Below are positions 1-16,964 of a stretch of 64,000 bases of DNA, piece by piece. The stretch covers positions 280,001 through 344,000 of the forward strand of contig JAXRKP010000321.1 in assembly GCA_037039925.1 (NCBI GenBank), read 5' to 3'. Source of the DNA: Doris montereyensis. Its lineage: Eukaryota > Mollusca > Gastropoda > Nudibranchia > Dorididae. Each line of letters opens with the position of its first letter. Position 1 is the first letter of the stretch. The notes beneath the pieces were generated by a model that made no database searches, had not been told where the DNA came from, and was given only the letters and a program-made list of their open reading frames with translations. The translations under genes and the position numbers were made by a program.

Positions 1-35
1 GTTACACAATTAACATTTCACTTTATTGTATTCAT

Positions 36-2722
36 TACCTTTCAGTGTATGGGTTCAGATGCCCGAGATGATCTTTCTCTAGAATGCCCTGTCCTGGTAT
101 TTTCTGTTTCCTTCCAAAAACGTTAAATTCCTATACTTCAATGCCTCTTTTATACCTTCTTCCCACTTTCTCTGAGGTCTGCCTTTTGATCTTTTACCTT
201 GGGTTTTTGCACTGTATACTGATTTAGCTATTCTATTGTCATTCATTCTTTTTACATGCCCAAACCACCTCAATTGATTTATTTCTATCTTAGTTTTTAT
301 GCCATCTGCTTTGGTTTGATCTCTTATTGTTGTGTTTCTGATTTGTCTCTTTTTGTTTTCCCTACTACTCTTCTTAGATATTTCATTTCAACTGTCTGTA
401 CTCTACTGTATTCTCTACTGTCTAAGGTCCAGGTTTCGCTGCCATAGAGGAGAGTAGGACAATAAACTATCTTGTGTATTGCCATTTTGGTTTTTGTTGA
501 CAATTCTTGTTTACCTACAAATGACTTTCCTAGATGGTTGTATATTGGACTTGCCTGTTTGATTCTCTGGCTGATTTCTTCTCTTAGTTTTCCCTCTGAG
601 TTAATCATGACTCATAAGTAATTGTAGCTTTGAACTGGTTCTAAATTCTCTCTGCCCAATTTAAGATTTTGTGTTTTAGCTTCCCTAGTTACTAGCATTA
701 TTTTGGTTTTCTTTGCATTTACTCTGATTCCTCTTTCATTTAATTCATTATTCATTATGTTGATATTTGACTGGAGGTCCCTTTCTGATTTTCCAAACAG
801 AACTAAATCATCGGCAAATGAAGCAATGATACATTTACTGGTTTGAGCTTCCACATACCTACCTTCATTTTCTTCATTTTTGAGGATGCCTTTGTGACTG
901 AATCCATAAATGTAATAAACAAAAGAGGACTTAGCATACAACCCTGTCGTACTCCTCTATCTACATAAAATTCTGCAGATATGTTTCCAGCTACTCTCAC
1001 TGCACATATTGGTTTATTGTAAAAACTTAAAATGGCTTTTTTTGAATATTGCTCTACATTGTGTTCTTTTAAGGAATGCTATAGTTCGTCCCTCCTCACA
1101 GTGTCAAATGCCTTTTCTAAGTTTATAAAACACAGGTGCAAGTCAATATTTCTTTCAAGGAATTTTTCTATTATTTGTCTAATTGTAAATATGTGGTCTG
1201 CCTCTCTCCTTTGGTTTTTAGTCATTTTTGGATAAACTCGATCTGCTCCTGGGGCTTTTCCTAATTTCACTTTTCTTATAGCTGTTAGGATTTCTTCCAT
1301 TGATGTATCTACATCTTCAGCTGTCTCCTCTGGATTACTTGTTACTCTTACTACTTAATCTTTACTCCTTGTCTCATATGTTCTAGAGGGATTATGTATT
1401 TGGTGAAAATGTTTTCTCCATGTTTCCATAATTTTGCTTCTTTCATTATTTCTCCTTTGGCATTCTTAATTTGTCGTATTAGGCATGCTTTAGTCTTTCT
1501 GATGCTCTTCATTGCCCCCCAGAACGGCTTTTGATTTCTTTTATAGCTTTCGTGAAGTCTTTGTCCAAACTCTTCCCATTGTTCCTGTTTTGCTTTCCTC
1601 ACTTCCTCTTTGACGATAGTTCATTTATTCACGTTCCTCTGGTCTCTTTGTTTGCAGGTATTTCTTCCAGGCATCCTCTTTTCTTTAATCTTAGTCTTGA
1701 CATTCTCATTCTACCATGTTGTTATTTTCTTATCTCCTTTAATTTGTTTCCTACCACAGACCTCTTCAGTACAACTGAGGAGTGTTTCATTATACATTTG
1801 CCACTTTTCTTCTATTGTGCTATCTTTCACTAATAAATCTTTTTATTCAAGATTGGTATACCTGTTTTACTATTGCTTTATTTAGTTCGTCTATTTTGAG
1901 TTTAGTAGCTTTCTTCTCTTTCCTTTTCTGTTTGTTTTCTTCAGCCAATAATCTCACTTTGGCAATCACTAGGGGATGATCACTAAATATTTCAGCTCCT
2001 CTGTTTACTCTTGCATCCATTGTACTATAAAAATAAAAAAGGGACCTGCTTTCTATTATATAATCTATCATTGACTTTTTACACCTGTCTTCATTTTCTC
2101 TTGTATATTTGTGGATATCTTTATGAAGAAAAAAGGTGTGTGCTATTTTCATGTTATTCTCTAGGCAAAAATCTATTAGTCTCTCTCCATTTGGAGAAGT
2201 TGTTGTCTCTCCTTCTTTACCTATTACTCCTGATGTTTCTATATTGTTGCCTACTCTAGCATTTAAATCTCCTAAAACCATTAGTCCCTGTTTGTGTTTA
2301 AGATTCTCTGCAGATATTTGTAAATTGTTTTCTAAAATATCTTTTTCTTCTTTAGTTGGGTCTTCGTTTGGTCCATAAGCTATTAATAATTTAATTTCTT
2401 ATCCCCTTGGTTTAATATTTACCTCTTATAGCTGTGGGCTTATAGATTTCCAACTTTCTAGTAGCTTTTCATGCCTTTTATGCACTAGGAGGCCTACTTC
2501 TGCTCTAGCTCTATCTTTGACATATACTCCAGAGAAGATAAAAATATGATTTGGTCCTACATTTTCTATTCCTTGTCCTTTTTTCTTTGTTTCTGTAATG
2601 GCTAAAATGTCTACTTAAAATTTTTCCATCAACTAATTCTAACACTTTTCCATTTATTGCTCTAACATTCCATGTTCTAAAAATCACAGTCCGTGTTCGT
2701 TTCAATGGTTGCATTTATTTCT
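36..2722 (-). mobile_element. RTE-type non-LTR retrotransposon, degenerate copy 1
   Basis: Read on the minus strand, this holds the body of a LINE. The 5' part encodes an APE-like endonuclease (GDLNARVGNN, then SPNGERLIDFC, HKYTREN and SDHPLVIAK, about 2281-1880). The reverse transcriptase shows the LINLEKAFDTVRRDEL-type block near 1100 and the catalytic box FADDLVLFGK near 815. The C-terminal tail has YGSETWTLDS (about 440) and GRPQRKWEEGIKEALK (about 160). The N-terminal half of the RT is missing: sequence jumps from the pre-RT region straight to the DHIFTIRQ block near 1200. Many frameshifts and stops make it non-functional. The RTE assignment rests on the endonuclease and the tail pattern; clade is inferred. 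Confidence 0.85.
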
Positions 2723-2930
2723 CTGAATCAGTTAGACAGACAGAGAGCATCAAACATACAGAAAAGGAGAGAAATAGACAAAAACAGACAGAGACAGAAA
2801 GTTGAGTAAGACTAAGAGATGCAGGGACAGACAGACAGAGCGAGGAGTGAGACGAGGGAGAGGGAAATATGCAAACACAGACAGAAAGAGAGACAAACAG
2901 ACAGGCAGACAAACAGACGCTAGCCTGACG
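2723..2930. repeat. Purine-rich low-complexity stretch (AGAC/AGAG)
   Basis: Imperfect repeats of AGACAG and AGAGAC-type words, with almost no pyrimidine runs on the plus strand. It separates the 5' end of the first LINE copy from a SINE fragment. The long open frame on the minus strand (serine, leucine and cysteine rich) is a by-product of the repeat. Confidence 0.6.
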
Positions 2931-3000
2931 CAGATTTTTACCCCGAGCTAATGCTTGTACCCATTTGGACCTGGGTAGAGTGGGGAAATGTGTGTTAAGT
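2928..3000 (-). mobile_element. Fragment of tRNA-derived SINE family A
   Basis: Matches the internal part of the SINE family seen whole at 28075-28315: ACCCATTTGGACCTGGGTAG followed by GTGGGGAAATGTGTGTTAAG. The tRNA-like head is missing, cut off where LINE 5' leader sequence begins at about 3005. Confidence 0.6.
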
Positions 3001-3004
3001 GACT

Positions 3005-3401
3005 TTCCCCCGGACAGTGGACAGGTGAATATCTCTACAGGGATTAGGTGGTCCTGCCCTCCACAAATCTCCTGCTGTCTTGCAGGCTGGTCTTGGTTGA
3101 CCAACGGCTAAGAGAGTTAACCCTGACAGAAAACAATATGCTGGCTTGCAGGCCAGTCTTGGTTGACCAAAGACTAAGGGAGTTAACCCTGACAGATAAT
3201 AACAACCTGCTGCCTTGCATGCTGGTCTTGGGTGACCAAAGACAGAAAATAACAAGGCCTAGTAGGGAACCTCAAGGTGGCAGCCCCACCATCTACCTAT
3301 GATACAGTGCACCAATCACCTGCTTGTCTGAAATCAATTGATTCAGAGAATGGAAACGAACACTGATGTGATTTTTGTAACATGGAATATTAAAGCTCTT
3401 C
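3005..3401 (+). mobile_element. RTE LINE 5' leader with tandem monomers, truncated after about 20 codons
   Basis: Homologous to the leader of the long LINE at 35455-35795. It contains about three tandem units of roughly 65-70 bp (near 3068, 3140 and 3209), each built around TTGCAGGCTGGTCTTGG, TTGACCAA and GGGAGTTAACCCTGACAG. The ORF start (METNTDVIFVTWNIKA) lies at 3350, after which the copy stops abruptly at the 3' end of an oppositely oriented LINE. Tandem leader units are known as promoter monomers in several LINE families; a promoter role here is inferred. Confidence 0.75.
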
Positions 3402-5137
3402 CTTCATTAGTTCCCATTCTACCTTCCGGTGTGCACCTTCAGATGCCCGAGATGATCTTTCTCCAGGCTGCCCTGTTCTGGCATTTTTTTTTTTTTCAAA
3501 AAATTTATTTATTTGCCTTAATGCCTCTTTTAAATCTTCTTCCCACTTTCTCCGAGGTCTGCCTTTTTGGCCTTTTACCTTGGGTTTTAGCACTGCATAC
3601 TGATTGCTTTCTCTTTCTTTATCAGTTCCCATTCTACCTTTGGGTGTATGGTTTCAGATGCTCGAGATGATCCTTCTCAAGGATGCCCTGTCCCCTGTTT
3701 TCCCTACTACTCTTCTTAGATATTTCATTTCAGCTGCATGTACTCTACTGTATACTCTACTGTCTAAGGTCCAGGTTTCACTGCCATAGAGGAGAGGAGG
3801 ACAATAAACTGTATTGTATGCTGCCATTTTGGTTTTTGTTGACAATTCTTGCCTACCTACAAATGCCTTTCCTAGATGGTTATATTATATTGCACTTGCC
3901 TTTTGATTCTCTGGCTGATTTCTTCTCTTAGTTTTCCCTCTGAGTTAATCATTACCCCTAGGTAATTGTAGCTTTGAACTTGTTCTAAATTCTCCTGCCC
4001 AATTTAAGATATTGTGTTTTAGCTTCCCTGGTTATTATCATTGTTTTGATTTTCTTTGCATTTACTCTCATTCCTCTTTTATTTAGTTCATTGTTCATAA
4101 TGTTGATATTCGACTGAAGGTCACTTTCTCAGTTCTGATTTTCCAAACAGAACTAAATCATCGGCAAATGAAAGCATTGATACATTTACTGGTTTGAGCT
4201 TCCACATACCTACATTCCTTTTCTTCATTTTTGAGGATGCCTTTGTAACTGAATCCATAAATGTGATAAACAAAAGAGGAATTAGGATACAACCCTGTCT
4301 TACTCCTATATCTACATCAAATTGTTCAGATATCTTTCTAGATACTCTCACTGCACATGTTAGTTTATTGTAAAACTTGTAATGGCTTCCATTTCCATTA
4401 AATTTTGCTCTACATTGTGTTCCTTTAAGGAATGCCATAGTTCGTCCCTTCTCACAGTGTCAAATGCTTTTTCTAAGTCAATAAACCACAGGTGTCGGTC
4501 AATGTTTCTCTCAAGAAATTTTTGGCTATTATTTGTCTAATTGTAAATATGTGGTCTTGTACACTTCTTCCTGGTCTAAATCCACTCTGATCCTCTACTC
4601 TTTTCCTTAGTCTCATTTCCAGTATCCTGGCATACACTTTTCCTGGAACGCTAAGTAGAGATATCCCTCTATAGTTTGAGCATTCCATAGTTGATTCCTT
4701 TCAATCTTATGTATAGTACTACCGTTCCCTTTTTCCAGTCGTCTGGCACATGTTTGGACTTCCATGCTTGTTGGCATATTGCATGTAGTAGTTTATCTGC
4801 CTCTCTCCCTTATTTTTTAATCATTTTTGGATAAACTTGATCTGCTCAGGGGATTTTCCTAATTTCACTTTTCTTATAGCTGTTTGGAGTTCTTCCGTTG
4901 AGATATCTACACCTTTAGCTGTCTCCTCTAGATTACTTGTTACTCTTACTACTTGATTTTTACTCCTTGTTTCATATGTTCTGGAGGGAATTATGTAATT
5001 GTTGAAAATGCTTTCTCCACGCTTCCATCATTTGGCTGTCTTCTTTCATTATTTCTCCTTTGGCATTCTTAATTTGTCATATTGGGCATGCTTTGGTCTT
5101 TCTCATTGCCCCTACCGGGCCTTGTTATTTTCTGTCA
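3402..5137 (-). mobile_element. RTE LINE copy 2, rearranged, with duplicated 3' end
   Basis: The minus strand carries the C-terminal tail twice: at 3402-3628 (GRPRRKWEEDLKEALRQ) and again from about 3629, before continuing into YGSETWTLDS (about 3780), FADDLVLFGK (about 4160) and the RT block MECSNYRGISLL with QSGFRPGRSVQDHIFTIRQ (4688-4530). The endonuclease is lost. At 5107-5137 it ends in leader-like sequence (reverse complement of CTGACAGAAAATAACAAGGC). Numerous stops and frameshifts. Confidence 0.8.
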
Positions 5138-5400
5138 GGGGCGAAATATGACAATAAGTGACAACTCCACTAATAAAGACAGAACAAACACGTGATGTTT
5201 GGGTATAACCCTTCGTCAGACAACAAACGAGAAATATTTAGAATCTAGATCTAAGTAATACCTCCGGCATCACACAATGTGATGTCAGAAGAAAAAAATA
5301 TAAAGGAGAAAGAAAGAAAAAGACAGTGATGTTAAGAAACGTAGCAGACGGGGTGTGAAGAAAGAGCAAGAGTGGAAGGTTCAGATCTAGAATGAAATAA
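5138..5400 (-). mobile_element. Dispersed repeat with hammerhead-like core (copy A)
   Basis: On the minus strand the order is: pyrimidine-rich tract, TGACATCACATTGTGTGATG, TAGATCTAGATT, TTTCTCGTTTGTTGT, then CTGACGA (5219-5213), a GGGTTATACCC hairpin (5211-5201), AAAC, and a tail containing TTCTGTCTTTATTAGTGGAG. The same order recurs at about 15490-15730 and 38850-39240. This copy has lost the G of the GAAAC box. Resembles the hammerhead-bearing terminal part of Penelope-like elements or retrozymes; not proven. Confidence 0.5.
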
Positions 5401-5467
5401 AAATATGAAGATAAGTATGTAATAAAAGGTGAGAAGGAGATAGAGAGAATGAGAGAAATATAGAGAG

Positions 5468-5629
<162 letters not shown>

Positions 5630-5744
5630 TTGATTGAGTGAAAGAGAGAAAAGAAAGAAAACAGGCAGGGAAGAAAGAAAGGAGAGCGAGACGTATGAGT
5701 ATGGGAAACAAGAACGAAAAAATAGGATAAATGTAAGACTAGGG

Positions 5745-6165
5745 TTAACTCCCTTCCTAAGAAGAGTAGTAATGAGGAAAACTAAAAGAGACAAAATCAG
5801 AAACACAACAATAAGAGATCAAACCAAAGCAGATAGCATAAAAACTAAGATAGAAATGAATCAACTGAGATAGTTTGGGCATGTTAACAAAATGAATGAC
5901 AATAGAATAGCTAAATCAATATACAGTGCTAAAATTCAAGGTAAAAGACCAAAAGGCAGACTTCGGAGAAAGTAGGAAGAAGATATAAAAGAGGCATTAA
6001 CGAAACACAAATATAACTTTCACGGAAGGAAACAGAAACTGTCAGTGAGTGTCAGGACAGGGCAGCCTGGAGAAAGATCCTTTCGGACATCTAAAACCCA
6101 TACACCGGAAGGTAGAATGGGAGCTGATAAAGAAAGAAAGTTGACAGCTACAATTATGTAGGACT
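5745..6165 (+). mobile_element. RTE LINE 3' fragment
   Basis: Plus-strand tail of the same LINE family: RRVV-type block at about 5760, then KADSIKTKIEMNQLR (about 5830), MNDNRIAKSIYSA-like sequence and the end word CATACACCGGAAGGTAGAAT near 6105. No RT core is present. Directly downstream begins the 38-bp tandem array. Confidence 0.8.
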
Positions 6166-7220
6166 TATGATTTAATTTCTCTTCATTTGATCCATAAGCC
6201 TATTACTAATTTAATTTCTCTTTATTTGGTCCATAAGCCTATTACTAATTTAATTTCTCTTTATTTGGTCCATAAGCCTATTACTAATTTAATTTCTCTT
6301 TATTTGGTCCATAACCTACTAATTTAATTTCTCTTCATTTGATCCATAAGCTACTAATTTAATTTCTCTTTATTTGATCCATAAGCTACTAATTTAATTT
6401 CTCTTTATTTGGTCCATAAGCTACTAATTTAAATTTACTAATTTCTCTCTTCATTTGGTCCATAAGCTACTAATTTAATTTCTCTTCATTTGATCCATAC
6501 TAATTTAATTTCTCTTCGTTTATTATTTCCGTTTTAATTTAATTTCCTAAGCTACTAATTTAATTTCTCTTTTTGGTCCATAAGCTATTACTAATTTAAT
6601 TTCTCTTTATTTTGGTCATAAGCTACTAATTTAATTTCTCTTCAAAGCGTATTACTAATTTAATTTTTCTTCATTTGGTCCATAAGCTATTACTAATTTA
6701 TTTATTTCGTTTGGTCTTCATTTGATTTCTCTTCATTTGGTCCATAAGCTATTACTAATTTAATTTATCTTCGTTTGGTCCATAGCTATTACTAATTTAA
6801 TTTATCTTCGTTTTTAAGCTTTATAATTCGTTTGGTCCATAAGCTATTACTAATTTAATTTATCTTCATTTGGTCCATAAGCTATTACTAATTTAATTTA
6901 TCTTCGTTTGGTCCATAAGCTATTACTAATTTAATTTATCTTCATTTGGTCCATAAGCTATTACTAATTTAAATCTTCATTTATCTTCATTTTGGTCCAT
7001 AAGCTATTACTAATTTAATTTATCTTCATTTGGTCCATAAGCTATTACTAATTTAATTTATCTTCATTTGGTCCATAGCTATTACTAATTTAATTTATCT
7101 TCATTTGGTCCATAAGCTATTACTAATTTAATTTATCTTCGTTTGGTCCATAAGCTATTACTAATTTAATTTATCTTCGTTTGGTCCATAAGCTATTACT
7201 AATTTAATTTCTTCGTTTTC
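6166..7220 (-). repeat. 38-bp satellite-like array derived from LINE endonuclease sequence
   Basis: About 25 to 28 tandem units built around TTTGGTCCATAAGCTATTAC and TAATTTAATTT. The reverse complement equals the LINE endonuclease segment that encodes EIKLLIAYGPNED (compare the coding strand near 36105-36145), where the corresponding stretch is also 38 bp long. Units near 6500-6830 are broken and variable, while those from about 6840 to 7200 are regular. Local amplification of one LINE copy is the simplest origin. Confidence 0.85.
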
Positions 7221-7225
7221 TGGAA

Positions 7226-7360
7226 GTATGGTGTACTAACTTGGGTGTAAAAACCTGCGTCCAGGAAGTGATTATTATCACATGATCACTTTCACATTAT
7301 TGAAACAGGGATACGCTCCAGCTCTATGGGCCGCAAAAGCCTTGAAGGAACTTTACTATA
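7226..7360 (+). mobile_element. SINE family A, 3' part only
   Basis: Matches the 3' half of the neighbouring full copy: AAACCTGCGTCC, GTGATTATTATCAC, GGGATACGCTCCAG and the end GCCTTGAAGGAACTTTACTA. The tRNA-like head is absent. Confidence 0.7.
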
Positions 7361-7439
7361 CTCCCTGAAAGCTCTGAAGGACCTCAGTTGAAAAGGCCCT
7401 CTGGTGAGGTAAATGATGCAAACTTGGCGATACTGCCCT

Positions 7440-7748
7440 TGTGCAGGGGTTGATACAGACAAGGAATTCATCCCTACATCTGACGGACTGGGGATAATGA
7501 GGTCCCAGGTTCGAATCTTAGCAAAGCCAGATCCGACGTTGTGTTCCTTGGGAAAGACACGTATCACGCATTTTCCCCACTTTACCCAGGTGCATAATGG
7601 GTACAAGCACTAGCTTGGGAGTACAAACCTGCGTCAGACTAGCGTCCTGACCAGGAGGTAATTATTGTCACCTGTTCCGCTTCACGCTATAGAAATCGGG
7701 ATACGCTCCGGATATACAAATCTTAAGGGCCTTGAGGGAACTTTACTT
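7440..7748 (+). mobile_element. tRNA-derived SINE family A
   Basis: Contains a B-box-like word (CCCAGGTTCGAATC, about 7503-7516), then TTCCTTGGGAAAGACACGTA, a conserved central segment CCCACTTTACCCAGGTGCA, the word TCACCTGTTCCGCTTCACGC and the 3' end GGGCCTTGAGGGAACTTTAC. The same order occurs in at least six other places in both orientations. The B box supports a tRNA-related Pol III promoter head; the named SINE superfamily is not identified. Confidence 0.75.
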
Positions 7749-7884
7749 TTAATTGATGATTCTTATCCACACACAAAAATACTTTCCCATCCTTTGTATT
7801 TATAAGATTTTACAGAACAATTAACATCTTATTCTGAAAAATAACTTCCATTATATCAGATATCTTATTCAATTTTGAAGAAAA

Positions 7885-8402
7885 AAACATTTATTTCTTA
7901 TTCAATAATTCTACCTTATAACATAACGTTATACAATGTCACATTAACAAAACCAATTTTGAAGATCAACCTTATAATTCTACCTTATAACATTATACAA
8001 TGTCACATTAACAAAACCAATTTTGATAATCTTATAATTCTATCCGTTTATAATTCTATTTGATAATCAACTTATAATTTATCTTATAACAATGTCACAT
8101 TAACAAAACTAATTTTGATAATCAACCTTACAATTCTACCTTATAACATTATACAATGTCACACTAACAAAACTAATTTTGATAATCAACCTTATAATTC
8201 TACCTTATAACATTATACAATGTCACATTAACAAAACCAATTTTGATAATCAACTTTATAATTCTACATTATAACATTATACAATTAACAGTAACAAAAC
8301 TAATTTTGATAAATCAGTCTTATAATTCTATCTTATAACAAAAATATAACATTATGCAAAGTAACATTAAAAAACTTATTTCGATAATCAACCTTATAAA
8401 AT
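7885..8402. repeat. 64-bp AT-rich minisatellite
   Basis: Seven to eight imperfect copies of a unit of about 64 bp containing CTTATAATTCTACCTTATAA, ACAATGTCACATTAACAAAA and ATTTTGATAATCAA. Several units are shortened. No open frame or promoter is evident. Confidence 0.85.
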
Positions 8403-8867
8403 GATTCTAATTCTAAACACGACAAGTGATCACCATGTCAAATGGGAATATTGACATGAGGCACATGAACAACAGGGTGGAAGTGATAGCATGTCACATT
8501 TGATTGTTTACCTCATTCTCGCATCATACAAAATATACTCATGCAAAACTGCAAAACATGCATGCATTTCAATCGTGTGATGGGTACAGAGGCTAAAAAT
8601 CCATAATTGTTCCAAACACATTTCTGAGTCTTTCCATAAAGTCAATCAATCTAATCTTGCATCTCCTTTCATTTTGGGGAAAGAGTGAGGGGGGGGCGGG
8701 GGGGGACTGTAAGAAGAAGTTAACTGGTAATTATGATATAAGATCATGAGGATGTAATGATAATCATGGTGATAATGATCACAATGATTTTGATGTCCCA
8801 TCAAAAATATTTAATGTATCTATTCACTAGACAGAAATATACTCTTAGACTTAAATAATGCAAGCAC
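8403..8867. other. Unassigned sequence
   Basis: Nothing recognisable except a G-rich patch at about 8689-8706 and a weak (GAT)-rich stretch near 8740-8790. Confidence 0.4.
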
Positions 8868-9030
8868 AGAGAAACAAAACAAAACATTTTGGACACATCA
8901 AAAGACACAATAAAGACCTTAAAAAAAGAGTTGTTAGAAGCTACCGTGGACGGTGTACGCATCAAGAAATGGACAGCAAAGAAGAAAGCAAGACCACGTA
9001 AACATAGCAGATAACTTTTTCAATTTGTTT
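8868..9030 (+). mobile_element. C-terminal tail of another LINE (degenerate)
   Basis: Plus-strand translation gives HFGHIKRHNKDL, then after a frame change LLEATVDGVRIKKWTAKKK and ARPRKHS. This matches the common LINE tail pattern (W/HFGHIxR followed by GxRxxGRPRKxW), but the sequence differs from the main RTE family. Only the last part is left. Confidence 0.5.
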
Positions 9031-9548
9031 GCAGACTGCTACCGGTACCTAATATTTCTAACTTGCATGATCACCCGAAAACAGTGATAATTTAAGGTAA
9101 ATAGCAAAAACTGTGTTGGCCTTTCTGGGGGAAATGTAACGGTTGTTTTGTGAAATAAGAATCGAATCTCCAGGTTTTCACCCCAATCTACTATAAGGTT
9201 AAAAGACAGAATTACGGACTCAAAGCCAAAAACATACTAAATTTGTTTTTGCGCACTGGTTGGCAGCTTTGTGTTAAGGACTGAACAACACCATCACCAC
9301 CTGGCAAAATGTTCTAAAGCGACAGAAAGAAGAGACACGTGGAGATCTCTGCCCCTGAGATGACGATACATTTATCATCACAAATCCCTCCCCCACCCCC
9401 CAAAAAAAAAAACAAACAAACAACATATATATATTTCATACATTTGTCCACAATCTCAGCTGAAGAAGAAAACATTCCAAGAACAAAACCCTTCCTTCAA
9501 TTAACACCAGACAGAGACTCAATTAAAGACTCAAATTCCTCCAGTGTG
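9031..9548. other. 3' flank of C22orf39; probable 3' UTR
   Basis: Downstream of the C22orf39 stop codon. The minus-strand transcript probably extends into this stretch, but no clear polyadenylation signal could be assigned. A C-run followed by a poly-A run lies at about 9388-9410, and a TATATATA word near 9425. Confidence 0.3.
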
Positions 9549-16170
<6,622 letters not shown>

Positions 16171-16268
16171 ATCCACGTGTACATTGTACTGTGTTGAAAA
16201 AGAAAGATGCGCAGCACAACCTTTTCTTTGTCCTGTCGTGTCTTGTTCCTCTTAGTCCGTAAGACTAG

Positions 16269-16697
16269 TTGTCCACAACCTCTGCTCCGCTCATCACCGT
16301 AAAAAATATATACAGAAACGTATGGATAATCCTTATCCACAGGATCCTCTCCGCACCCGCTTTATAAATGTGTATTTTGACATTTCATTCGTTTCTCAAC
16401 CCATTTTCCCCTACAGTATTTGAACCACGTCTCTATGGTTGAATCTCTTTTCAACTTTGTCGTACAGTGTTGATGTCACTCTGATCATCCATTTTGAAAG
16501 GGCGATACACAGTATATCAGTTGGGCTGCCTACGTGCGTATTCGCAATACCAAACACAATGATAACCAAGTCTAGAATAGAATACACACTCATAAACACA
16601 CGAACACACATTTTCAAACACAGCTGACCATGAAGCGTTTGTCTTACGCACACGAGTGGTCATGAGAGAAATTGAGCTGAGCGGATGCTGTGGACAA
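16269..16697. mobile_element. MITE-like element with TTGTCCAC inverted ends
   Basis: The left end reads TTGTCCACAACC with CTCCGCTC nearby. The right end, reverse complemented, reads TTGTCCACAGCATCCGCTC (16697-16679). About 430 bp. Its inner part (about 16400-16620) is similar to 19320-19550, where the same TTGTCCACAGCGTCCGCT end also occurs (19141). The shared inner part gives similar peptides (MIRVTSTLY and MIRVRPTLY), but no complete gene is seen. The superfamily is undetermined. It sits just upstream of the C22orf39 start codon. Confidence 0.45.
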
Positions 16698-16964
16698 CGA
16701 AAGCAGCAGAGAACGCTTTCACTTTCTTAAATCAGTATTTTGGGATGAACGGGGCGGGCGGTGCGGAAAAAAACAACCTTAACCCCCCCACACACACACA
16801 CATAGTTGGGTTTTTCTGTGTTGATGAAACGGTGAGCCACCCGAAATTGTCTCTGTTCTGTCCCATTTTCTTTCTATTTAAGCCTTTCAGTACTGTTCTA
16901 GTTCTATATTCCTCTTCACTAGTTATCAGCCTACTGCAGCTTTACTTCTTTTTATCAGTTCATC

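Noticed and set aside
7413..7613. Open frames over the SINE A copy as a gene, or the B box as a true tRNA gene
   Set aside because: The sequence belongs to a dispersed SINE; the tRNA-like part does not fold into a full cloverleaf by eye and lacks a complete acceptor stem.
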